NCBI GenBank assembly: GCA_028682845.1
Contig: JAJRAT010000082.1
Coordinates: 1-7,307 of the forward strand
Direction of reading: 5' to 3'
Source: Methanothrix sp.
Lineage (GTDB): Archaea > Halobacteriota > Methanosarcinia > Methanotrichales > Methanotrichaceae
DNA: 7,307 nt
The notes beneath the pieces are model-generated. The model did no database searches and was not told the origin of the DNA. It was given only the letters and a program-made list of their open reading frames with translations. A program made the translations under genes and the position numbers. Of the stretch, positions 1 to 4,984 are shown piece by piece (the stretch's first letter is position 1; every line of letters begins with the position of its first letter).

Positions 1-500
1 AGGAGGATACTCTGTTCCTGCAGATTGATATCTTCGAGCTCAAGTGACAGGAGCTCTCCCCGGCGGATCCCCGTCTTGAATAGAACCAGAAGGATTGCCT
101 TATCCCGGACATCCACACAGGCATTGACCATGCGAGCGGCCTCTTCGATACTTATGAGCTTGCGTTCGTGCTGTTCACCATCTGTTTTATAGTTCTTGAG
201 GTAGCGTTTTCGCACCTCAATAACTGGATTCGTCTCCCTCAGGCCCTCGAAGATCATGAACTCGAAGAGATGGGAGATGGCCCCGATCCTCAAGCTTATC
301 GTCCTGGGGGCCAGATCCCTTTTGCGGAGGTCCTCGATGTAGGCCCGCAGTATCATCTTGTCTGCGCGGGCCAGGTCCGTGCGGGATGCCTTAACAAATT
401 TTTCGAAATTCCTCAAGCTCCAGCGATAGCCACGGATGGTCTCCGGTACCATGCCGCGGATGAGGGCGTCAGACTCCCAGGATTCTATGAGGTCAGTCAT
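1..500 (-). CDS. Xer-type tyrosine recombinase/integrase, N-terminal part (runs off the left edge)
   Basis: Site-specific DNA recombinase of the phage-integrase/XerC-XerD family; it would cut and rejoin DNA at specific sites through a catalytic tyrosine. Translating the minus strand from ATG at 500 gives 166 residues. Residues about 1-95 form the all-helical core-binding (SAM-like) domain, including PETIRGYRWSLRNFEKF and RDLAPRTISLRIGAISHLF. The catalytic domain starts near residue 112 (RKLISIEEAARMV) and contains the box I motif TGIRRGELLSLELEDI, with Arg146 as the expected catalytic arginine. Box II (HxxR) and the nucleophilic Tyr lie outside the window, so integrity cannot be judged. The start codon overlaps the stop of the upstream DNA-binding gene as ATGA (497-500), which implies translational coupling; a GGGTG stretch about 8 nt upstream may act as ribosome binding site. 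Family assignment is firm. Whether it is a chromosomal XerA or the integrase of a mobile element is inferred only from its surroundings. Confidence 0.92.
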   Translation of the reverse strand, partial: MTDLIESWESDALIRGMVPETIRGYRWSLRNFEKFVKASRTDLARADKMILRAYIEDLRKRDLAPRTISLRIGAISHLFEFMIFEGLRETNPVIEVRKRYLKNYKTDGEQHERKLISIEEAARMVNACVDVRDKAILLVLFKTGIRRGELLSLELEDINLQEQSIL

Positions 501-991
501 TTTTGCCACACCCAGCCGCGGGAGATCTTTTTGATAAGCCCCGTCACCTCAAGGCTCTGCAGCTGGGCCGATACGGCCCGGATGGCCTCGTAATCCTGCA
601 GGTCTATTCCCAGGGCGTCGAGAAGTTGGTGGTCATGGATCGGACCGTCGACCAGCGCTTGCAGGAGTGCCGGATCGTATGCCGCCCTGCCATGCGGCTC
701 TATGTGCTCTTTATTGCGCATCCTACGGAGCTCGGCTTCAAGGCTTGCTACACGGCGCTCAGAGTCCCGCAGCTCTTCGGCCAGGTGGCTGTTCTCTTCC
801 TTGAGGTCCTGGACTTCCGTGGGATTGATCGCAGCAGGCTTTTTTTCTTGACCCGCCTCGTTGATAATTGATAAAATATATTTTGAAGTGGTGGAGCCGT
901 TCGCTCTTGCAGCATCTTGTATTTTTTTCTTCTGTTCAGAAGAGCCCACGTATAATTCGATGAGGCGTTCATTATATTTTTTCAGGGCCAT
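497..991 (-). CDS. RHH / coiled-coil / winged-helix DNA-binding protein, co-operonic with integrase
   Basis: A 164-residue protein that I cannot assign to a named family, but its architecture is readable. Residues about 9-47 look like a ribbon-helix-helix unit: a strand (RLIELYVG), helix A (SSEQKKKIQDAARANG) and helix B (TTSKYILSIINEAG). Residues about 57-93 are charged and leucine-spaced (DLKEENSHLAEELRDSERR), as in a coiled coil. Residues about 103-164 resemble a winged helix (DPALLQALVDG, HDHQLLDALGI, SLEVTGLIKKISRGWVW). Two DNA-binding ends joined by a dimerising rod suggest a regulator or an architectural accessory factor for the downstream recombinase, with which it shares an ATGA overlap. 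There is no Shine-Dalgarno sequence before ATG 991, and a TATA box sits about 25 nt upstream, so a leaderless mRNA is likely. An ATG at 1001 is out of frame. Role is inference; domain calls are from sequence pattern only. Confidence 0.75.
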   Translation of the reverse strand: MALKKYNERLIELYVGSSEQKKKIQDAARANGSTTSKYILSIINEAGQEKKPAAINPTEVQDLKEENSHLAEELRDSERRVASLEAELRRMRNKEHIEPHGRAAYDPALLQALVDGPIHDHQLLDALGIDLQDYEAIRAVSAQLQSLEVTGLIKKISRGWVWQK

Positions 992-1013
992 GGGGGAGCA
1001 TAGGACGGCCTAG

Positions 1014-1027
1014 TATATAGACCTATA
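1014..1027 (-). promoter_or_regulatory. TATA box with overlapping 5-2-5 palindrome, promoter of the RHH-integrase operon
   Basis: On the minus strand TATATA (1014-1019) is centred about 25 nt before the ATG at 991, the distance expected between an archaeal TATA box and the start site of a leaderless mRNA. A perfect inverted repeat, TATAG-AC-CTATA (1016-1027), lies on top of the TATA box. Such a palindrome is a natural operator for the ribbon-helix-helix protein encoded immediately downstream, which would then repress itself by blocking TBP. The repeat and spacing are seen; the regulation is inferred. Confidence 0.5.
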
Positions 1028-1117
1028 CGGTAATTTTCCATCAATGCACAACAAACATCAGAACATGCCTGGCCCCCCTTCGCGCCGCTGAACTGCAGAG
1101 CGACACCATTCACCCGC

Positions 1118-1126
1118 TATAAAAAA
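1118..1126 (+). promoter_or_regulatory. Orphan TATA box in the intergenic region
   Basis: TATAAAAAA stands alone in a GC-richer stretch and is a good archaeal TATA match on the plus strand, predicting a transcript from about 1145-1150. No convincing gene starts there. The only reading frame, ATG 1177 to TAA 1227, would encode 16 residues. The transcript could be a small RNA, a long leader of the gene at 1350, or nothing at all. The complementary strand reads TTTTTTATA and could equally work leftwards. Confidence 0.25.
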
Positions 1127-1146
1127 GACATCGGCGTATTTAATGG

Positions 1147-1168
1147 TCTGGTACATATCTGGTACATA
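1147..1168. repeat. Perfect 11-bp tandem repeat (TCTGGTACATA x2)
   Basis: Two exact, directly abutting copies of TCTGGTACATA at 1147-1157 and 1158-1168. One helical turn per unit would place two bound proteins on the same DNA face. The repeat ends 6 nt before the 16-nt tRNA-Pro-like sequence at 1175, the arrangement seen when integrase arm sites or accessory-factor sites flank a recombination core. I found no further copy in the window. The repeat is certain; its role is inference. Confidence 0.7.
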
Positions 1169-1174
1169 CAGGAT

Positions 1175-1190
1175 AAATGGGACAGCGCGG
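1175..1190 (-). other. Candidate att core: 16-nt inverted copy of the tRNA-Pro 3' end
   Basis: The plus strand AAATGGGACAGCGCGG (1175-1190) is the exact reverse complement of 2519-2534. That segment holds the 3' strand of the T-stem, the 3' strand of the acceptor stem, the discriminator A and the first three T residues after the tRNA-Pro gene. Matching three bases beyond the tRNA end weakly favours a DNA-level copy over one derived from mature tRNA, and no TGG complementary to CCA is present. tRNA 3' ends are classic targets of tyrosine integrases, and an integrase operon starts 184 bp away. The copy is inverted relative to the tRNA, so it is not a simple pair of directly repeated element ends. 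Confidence 0.5.
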
Positions 1191-1248
1191 CACATGGGAT
1201 ACGCACAACTTACATGCCATGAACTAATCAACACACTCAAATCGACAC

Positions 1249-1282
1249 TCGTATTCGTATCCCGGACCAAAAAACGTCCGGG
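1249..1282. repeat. TCGTAT direct repeat followed by a perfect 7-bp hairpin
   Basis: TCGTAT occurs twice in tandem (1249-1254, 1255-1260) and is followed at once by an inverted repeat: CCCGGAC (1261-1267), an 8-nt A-rich loop, and GTCCGGG (1276-1282). The stem is seven G:C-rich pairs without mismatch. There is no T-run after it on the plus strand. On the minus strand the loop becomes T-rich but no T-run follows the stem, so it is not a typical terminator. It may be an RNA structure or protein site upstream of the gene at 1350. Confidence 0.6.
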
Positions 1283-1302
1283 CGCAACCTGATGGAACCG
1301 GC

Positions 1303-1325
1303 TCCGTCAAACGGAATATTTTTAA
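1303..1325 (+). promoter_or_regulatory. Promoter of the UPF0104 gene: TATA box plus TCCGT inverted repeat
   Basis: TATTTTTAA (1317-1325) is centred about 29 nt before the GTG start at 1350, so transcription should begin at or within a few bases of the start codon and the mRNA would be leaderless. Directly upstream, where TFB would bind, lies the inverted repeat TCCGT-CAA-ACGGA (1303-1315). A third TCCGT half-site occurs at 1329-1333, downstream of the TATA box. The arrangement suggests a regulated promoter, but no regulator is identified. Confidence 0.45.
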
Positions 1326-1349
1326 CCATCCGTTGTGCTTTAACTTGGC

Positions 1350-2423
1350 GTGAGTAATGAAATAGAGCTTCCCACAATTCGCCCAGGAAAATCGATAGCT
1401 TTAATCGCATTGGGCATGGGTGCCTATTTCCTTTATCTCTACATTGTGGGTTTTGAGGACGTACTGAGCATCCTCAAAAATGTCGATTTGACGCTCTTTG
1501 CGCTGGCAATTGCCCTGGCACTGATCGGCGTCCTATTTGATGCTTTAGCCTGGCAGGCCGTGGCTCAAAAATTCGACTACAAGGTGCCGCTCTGGGACAT
1601 TTTCCTCATCTACATGTCCTGTAATTTCATGAACAATCTCATCCCTTCGGGCAGCTTCTCCGGGGAGACGGCTCGCGTCTATTTCCTGGAAAAGCTGGAC
1701 GGTGGATCGCGAATAGACCGCTCATCAGCAACTGTCGCGGCAACCAGGATCATCACAGCCATACCGTTCTTCCTCGGCACCGCCATCGGGCTAATCTACC
1801 TGAATATGTCCACTGATGCGCCGCTCTGGGCGCTGGCGACCTGCACGGGCATCTCAATAGTGTTGCTGATCATCAACGCCGTGTTCTTCTTTATCTGCTT
1901 CGCCGACAACTGGCTGGAGCGAATAATATTTGCACTAGTTGATTTTATTGAGAAATTCTTCCATATTCATGTGGATCGCGCACAATGCAGCAGCATCATG
2001 GGGCGGTTCCACCAATCAATGATGATGCTTGCCGACCACAAGAAGACGCTCCTGATCAGCACTTTTTGGGCAGTGGCCAGTTGGCTGTCCATGACTATGG
2101 TCGCGGTCCTCGTCTTCCATTCCATGAGCATCTCCGTGCCGCTGCGAGCTGTTTTTGCCGTGTATGCAGTTATGATATTCCTGCAGATGCTGCCCATCTT
2201 CCTGCCGGGCGGCGTGGGATTGGTGGATATTGTCATGAGCACCCTCTTTGCCGCCATCGGCCTGCCCATGCACAGCGCCGTCGCGGCCACCATCCTCATC
2301 CGACTGATTCAGTTGTGGCTGATAACCGCCATCGGTGGCCTGGCTACCGCGTACCTGGTGAAGAAGATCAACCACAACGCGCTTCAGACTGTGGCCAAGA
2401 ATCGCGTGGCAAAAGGCTTTTAA
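1350..2423 (+). CDS. UPF0104 / LPG-synthase transmembrane-region family (flippase-like) integral membrane protein
   Basis: A 357-residue polytopic membrane protein of the family that includes the membrane half of bacterial lysylphosphatidylglycerol synthase (MprF) and the C-terminal region of archaeal AglD-like proteins. Hydrophobic segments lie at roughly 14-34, 47-69, 80-97, 132-151, 159-183, 233-256, 265-283, 289-304 and 309-336. Two family motifs are clear: NLIPSGSFSGETAR at 96-109 and FLPGGVGLVD at 284-293. There is no aminoacyl-transferase domain, so lysine transfer to lipid is not expected; a role in polar lipid or polyprenyl-lipid-linked sugar translocation is plausible but unproven. 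The GTG start at 1350 has no Shine-Dalgarno sequence and lies where a leaderless transcript would begin. The first ATG nearby (1356) is in another frame and stops at once. The gene stands alone, and its stop codon is 33 bp before a tRNA gene. Confidence 0.9.
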   Translation: MSNEIELPTIRPGKSIALIALGMGAYFLYLYIVGFEDVLSILKNVDLTLFALAIALALIGVLFDALAWQAVAQKFDYKVPLWDIFLIYMSCNFMNNLIPSGSFSGETARVYFLEKLDGGSRIDRSSATVAATRIITAIPFFLGTAIGLIYLNMSTDAPLWALATCTGISIVLLIINAVFFFICFADNWLERIIFALVDFIEKFFHIHVDRAQCSSIMGRFHQSMMMLADHKKTLLISTFWAVASWLSMTMVAVLVFHSMSISVPLRAVFAVYAVMIFLQMLPIFLPGGVGLVDIVMSTLFAAIGLPMHSAVAATILIRLIQLWLITAIGGLATAYLVKKINHNALQTVAKNRVAKGF

Positions 2424-2424
2424 A
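2418..2424 (+). promoter_or_regulatory. Possible tRNA-Pro promoter (TATA-like) over the stop codon of the preceding gene
   Basis: TTTTAAA sits across the TAA stop of the membrane-protein gene, about 36 nt before the mature 5' end of tRNA-Pro. That would put transcription start some 10 nt upstream of the tRNA, a usual length for an archaeal pre-tRNA leader. The match is short and A/T-only, so it is weak evidence. Confidence 0.3.
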
Positions 2425-2428
2425 GGGC

Positions 2429-2456
2429 ACCGTCCACTATGGGGAACGGTCTTTTT
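2429..2456 (+). terminator. Hairpin followed by T5 between the membrane-protein gene and tRNA-Pro
   Basis: ACCGTCC (2429-2435) can pair with GG (2443-2444) and ACGGT (2446-2450) around a bulged A, and the hairpin is followed by C and five T residues up to the first base of the tRNA. It has the shape of an intrinsic terminator, and the T-run alone could end archaeal transcription of the upstream gene. It may also form part of the tRNA leader. Confidence 0.45.
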
Positions 2457-2531
2457 GGGACAGTGGGGTAGCCTGGTCTATCCTCGAGGGTTTGGGACTC
2501 TTGGACCGCGGTTCGAATCCGCGCTGTCCCA
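2457..2531 (+). tRNA. tRNA-Pro (anticodon UGG)
   Basis: A complete cloverleaf can be folded. The acceptor stem GGGACAG (2457-2463) pairs fully with CTGTCCC (2524-2530), leaving discriminator A at 2531. The D-stem is GGGT (2466-2469) with ATCC (2480-2483), and the D-loop contains the GG pair. The anticodon stem GAGGG (2486-2490) pairs with CTCTT (2498-2502), including two G:U pairs, around loop TTTGGGA, giving anticodon TGG (2493-2495), which reads CCN proline codons. The T-stem CGCGG (2507-2511) pairs with CCGCG (2519-2523) around loop TTCGAAT. No CCA is encoded and no intron is present. The last 13 bases plus three flanking T recur in inverted form at 1175-1190 next to the integrase operon, so this gene may be a target of integration. 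Confidence 0.95.
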
Positions 2532-2541
2532 TTTTCATTTT
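2532..2541 (+). terminator. T-rich terminator of tRNA-Pro
   Basis: TTTTCATTTT follows the discriminator base directly. Short T-runs on the non-template strand are sufficient terminators for archaeal RNA polymerase, so this is the likely end of the tRNA transcript. Confidence 0.5.
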
Positions 2542-2597
2542 GTCATTTCCTTTGAGTCGGTATTTCCGTCAAATACATCATCAATAAGACGATTCGA

Positions 2598-3635
2598 TCA
2601 GACTATTACTATCTCTTTGCAGCGGCGGCAGGCTTTTTGCATCTCCGATGTCCCGGAGCCGGGGAAGTGATCGATGAGGCACAGCTCCGCCGGCTCTGCT
2701 TTGGAAAAGAGGCGGGTGAGGTCTCCGTGATAAACTTCGATCCTGCAAGCTCCGCCGGCACGGCAGACGAGCCTGGCTTCGCAGCCCTTCGGCGCAAGCT
2801 CTTCCAAGGATTCGGTGTATTCTATTTCCGTGATCCCCAGCAGCTTCCTGTTGACTTCGATGTTCAGCAGAATATTCTTCACCGCAGGAAGCCAGGCATC
2901 ATTCAAAACCACGTGCTCCGCCCCGGCCAGGGCGCACATCAAGCCGAGAGTTCCGGGGCCCGCGAGGCCGTCGACAACGTCGCGAAGCTTGCCCTGGTAG
3001 TAGAGATTTTCCAGGATCTTCATCTTGGGCGCGCTCTGCCTCGGGAACTCGATGTGGATCTTGGACTGGCTCTTGTAGACTACCAGATCCCCGAAGAGGC
3101 TTTGCACCACATCGGCGCGCATGTCGCAGCCTGCTAAAAGCTCGTTTTCCACGGGCGGAGTATGCCCGTCGCGCACGCCGGGAATGCCCTTCTGCAAGAT
3201 CACTCCTTTTATCTCCGGGACCCGCTCAACCATTAGGCGCGCTGCATTCCTATCAAGCCGCTCGCCGATGATTATGAGGCTCTTTTGCGCGAGCCGGGGA
3301 GGAAAGGCGAGAGGATAGCCGACGGCTATGAGCGGCGAGCCCACGCTGCGCAGGGCATCGGACTCGTCGCGCAGCCCGGCCTCTTTTAGGATGCGCAGGG
3401 CATCGAGCATAACCGCATCCAGCGACCCTCTGCCGCAGGAACGGCACCTCTCGATCGCCTCCGGCAGGTCTCGCAGGGGACGGGTTTTATCCAAACCCGG
3501 TTCGGGTGCGCAGTCCCGGCAGGCCATGTACCTGTATTCGATGCTTGCAAGAATGTCTTCGGCGCTTTTTACGCAGTCTTTTCCGCACGCGGGGCACAAC
3601 ATGTTTCCTTTATCTCCCTCAAGCATTTTTGGCAT
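2598..3635 (-). CDS. Zinc-ribbon protein with C-terminal Rossmann SAM-methyltransferase-like domain
   Basis: I recognise the folds, not the gene. Counted from ATG 3635, the N-terminus has cysteine pairs CPACGKDC (14-21), CRDC (39-42) and CRSCG (64-68), suggesting one or two zinc-binding ribbons. The C-terminal part holds a SAM-site-like glycine-rich loop, VVDGLAGPGTLG (210-221), followed by an acidic residue after the next strand (VVLND, Asp236) and by LIDHFPGSG (290-298), where methyltransferases carry their motif IV. The order resembles Trm5/L11-type class I methyltransferases, so modification of an RNA or protein is plausible, but the usual NPPY- or DPPY-type motif IV is missing. ATG 3635 is the first in-frame ATG. 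TTG 3647 and ATG 3626 or 3602 are alternatives; ATG 3602 lies just before the first zinc knuckle and has AAGGA 5 nt upstream. The gene converges on tRNA-Pro and is divergent from the citrate lyase operon. Confidence 0.72.
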   Translation of the reverse strand: MPKMLEGDKGNMLCPACGKDCVKSAEDILASIEYRYMACRDCAPEPGLDKTRPLRDLPEAIERCRSCGRGSLDAVMLDALRILKEAGLRDESDALRSVGSPLIAVGYPLAFPPRLAQKSLIIIGERLDRNAARLMVERVPEIKGVILQKGIPGVRDGHTPPVENELLAGCDMRADVVQSLFGDLVVYKSQSKIHIEFPRQSAPKMKILENLYYQGKLRDVVDGLAGPGTLGLMCALAGAEHVVLNDAWLPAVKNILLNIEVNRKLLGITEIEYTESLEELAPKGCEARLVCRAGGACRIEVYHGDLTRLFSKAEPAELCLIDHFPGSGTSEMQKACRRCKEIVIV

Positions 3636-3670
3636 TCCATCATCCAATAGTTGATTTCCCTTCAGAAAGG

Positions 3671-3682
3671 TTTGTAAATAAG
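3671..3682. promoter_or_regulatory. Shared A/T-rich element in the divergent promoter region
   Basis: TTTGTAAATAAG is the only strongly A/T-rich block between the divergent zinc-ribbon and ATP-citrate lyase genes. Read leftwards (CTTATTTACAAA) it would start transcription near 3650, just before the possible starts of the minus-strand gene. Read rightwards (TAAATAA, 3675-3681) it would start near 3702-3706, leaving only a very short leader before ATG 3716. One or both uses are possible. Confidence 0.35.
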
Positions 3683-3715
3683 AAAAACATTAGGGCGGCG
3701 AAGGTGGTTTTGGAC

Positions 3716-4984
3716 ATGGCACAGAGAGGCATTAGGGAATATGACGCAAAAAGATTGTTGGCTAAATTCCTTCCCGAGTACCTCAGTGAATTCTCCTATA
3801 AAGGCGATCTCGCCCTGGTAGGCCCGGATACGGATCTTGAGGAGCTTGTAGCTGCAAACCCCTGGCTAAAGGAGGGACGGCTTGTGGTCAAGCCCGACCA
3901 GCTCTTCGGAAAGAGGGGTAAGCACGGCCTGGTGCTCCTGGATGCAAACTGGGACGGGGCGAAGAGATACCTCAAAGAGAATATGGGCAAAGAGGTAGTT
4001 GTAGGAGGCATAGCCGGAAGGCTGACCCATTTCTTGATCGAACCCTTCATTCCCCATGAAGGCGAGTTTTATGTGGCCATCAGCTCCAGCTCGGACGGAG
4101 ACAACATATTCTTCTCTCCCGAGGGCGGCGTTTCCGTGGAGGAGAATTGGGATAAAGTCGTGCAACTGCACATCAACGTCCTGGCGGGAATCGACAGCAT
4201 GGACATCAAATCCAAGCTGCCGAAGAGCTTGGCAGGCCAGAGCGAGGCCGTGGAGAAGTTCATCCGGGCGCTCTACAAGTTCTATGCAGAGACCGGCTTT
4301 GCATATTTGGAGATCAATCCTTTTGCCATTCATATCGGCGCAATTGTGCCTCTGGATATGGTGGCAAAGCTGGATGATGCCGATGAATACTGGCAAAGGA
4401 AGCGGTGGAACGGCCTTATCTTCCCGGAGCCCTTCGGAAGAAGCCTCTCCAAGGAGGAGCTGTTCATCAAGGAGCTTGATTCCAAAACCGGCGCGTCTCT
4501 GAAGCTGACCATTCTGAATCCTGATGGCCGGGTGTGGACGATGGTGGCAGGCGGCGGCGCGAGCGTGATTTACGCCGATACCATCTGCGACCTGGGATTT
4601 GCCGGGGAGATGGCCAATTACGGCGAGTACAGCGGCGATCCCAATACGGAAGAGACTTACTATTACACCAAGACAATTCTTGACCTGATGACACGCAAGA
4701 AGGACCCGCGCGGCAAGGTGCTTCTCATCGGAGGCGCTATCGCCAACTTCACGGACGTGGCCAAGACCTTCAAGGGCGTGACTATGGCCCTGGAGGAGTA
4801 CCGGAATAAGCTGCAGGATGCGGGCGTCAAGATTTATGTGCGCAGGGGCGGCCCCAATTATGAGCTGGGCTTGAAGCTCATGCGCGATTTGGGCAAGCGG
4901 CTCGGCGTGCCCATTGAGGTTTACGGACCGGAGACCCACATGACCAGAATCGTTCCCTTAGCCCTGGAGGGTGCATCTCAATGA
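3716..4984 (+). CDS. aclB: ATP-citrate lyase, ATP-grasp / citrate-binding subunit
   Basis: Small subunit of heteromeric ATP-citrate lyase (bacterial AclB, plant ACLA, N-terminal third of animal ACLY), cytoplasmic. With its partner it makes acetyl-CoA and oxaloacetate from citrate, CoA and ATP. The 422-residue product is the usual length. Visible motifs are IREYDAKRLL (6-15), NPWLKEGRLVVKPDQLFGKR (48-67), FLIEPFIPH (106-114), YLEINPF (197-203) of the ATP-grasp part, then the citrate-binding Rossmann part: GASLKLTILNPDGRVWTMV (259-277), GGGAS (279-283), NYGEYSG (301-307), GGAIANFTDVA (339-349), VRRGGPNYE (375-383) and GPETHMT (404-410). The Asn-Phe-Thr and Arg residues known to bind citrate in human ACLY are kept. 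The start ATG 3716 has GGTGG (3703-3707) 8 nt upstream and matches the N-terminus of homologues; the frame stays open far upstream to 3506 over the divergent gene, which is not coding. Overlaps the next gene by ATGA. Confidence 0.96.
   Translation: MAQRGIREYDAKRLLAKFLPEYLSEFSYKGDLALVGPDTDLEELVAANPWLKEGRLVVKPDQLFGKRGKHGLVLLDANWDGAKRYLKENMGKEVVVGGIAGRLTHFLIEPFIPHEGEFYVAISSSSDGDNIFFSPEGGVSVEENWDKVVQLHINVLAGIDSMDIKSKLPKSLAGQSEAVEKFIRALYKFYAETGFAYLEINPFAIHIGAIVPLDMVAKLDDADEYWQRKRWNGLIFPEPFGRSLSKEELFIKELDSKTGASLKLTILNPDGRVWTMVAGGGASVIYADTICDLGFAGEMANYGEYSGDPNTEETYYYTKTILDLMTRKKDPRGKVLLIGGAIANFTDVAKTFKGVTMALEEYRNKLQDAGVKIYVRRGGPNYELGLKLMRDLGKRLGVPIEVYGPETHMTRIVPLALEGASQ

Noticed and set aside
168..871. 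Two plus-strand reading frames (168-593 and 503-871).
   Set aside because: They lie antisense to the integrase and the RHH protein, whose protein-family features are clear; the plus-strand translations show no recognisable motif.
1175..1190. Retroelement primer-binding site complementary to tRNA-Pro.
   Set aside because: A primer-binding site should include TGG pairing with the added CCA; here AAA precedes the acceptor complement, and no reverse transcriptase is present.
1177..1227. Plus-strand 16-codon ORF after the orphan TATA box, preceded by AGGAT.
   Set aside because: Too short to support, and its first codons coincide with the tRNA-Pro-like 16-mer, so the sequence is better explained as a DNA site.
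1058..1270. Minus-strand 70-residue reading frame in the intergenic region.
   Set aside because: It has no ribosome binding site or recognisable domain, and it crosses the tandem repeat and the tRNA-like sequence, which fits non-coding DNA better.
1967..2587. Overlapping reading frames on both strands inside the UPF0104 gene, one (1985-2587) running over the tRNA.
   Set aside because: They are frame shadows; the membrane protein has continuous family motifs and the tRNA folds perfectly.
3506..3715. Upstream extension of the ATP-citrate lyase small-subunit frame to 3506.
   Set aside because: It would overlap the divergent zinc-ribbon gene and add 70 residues absent from the family; the ribosome binding site and homology support ATG 3716.
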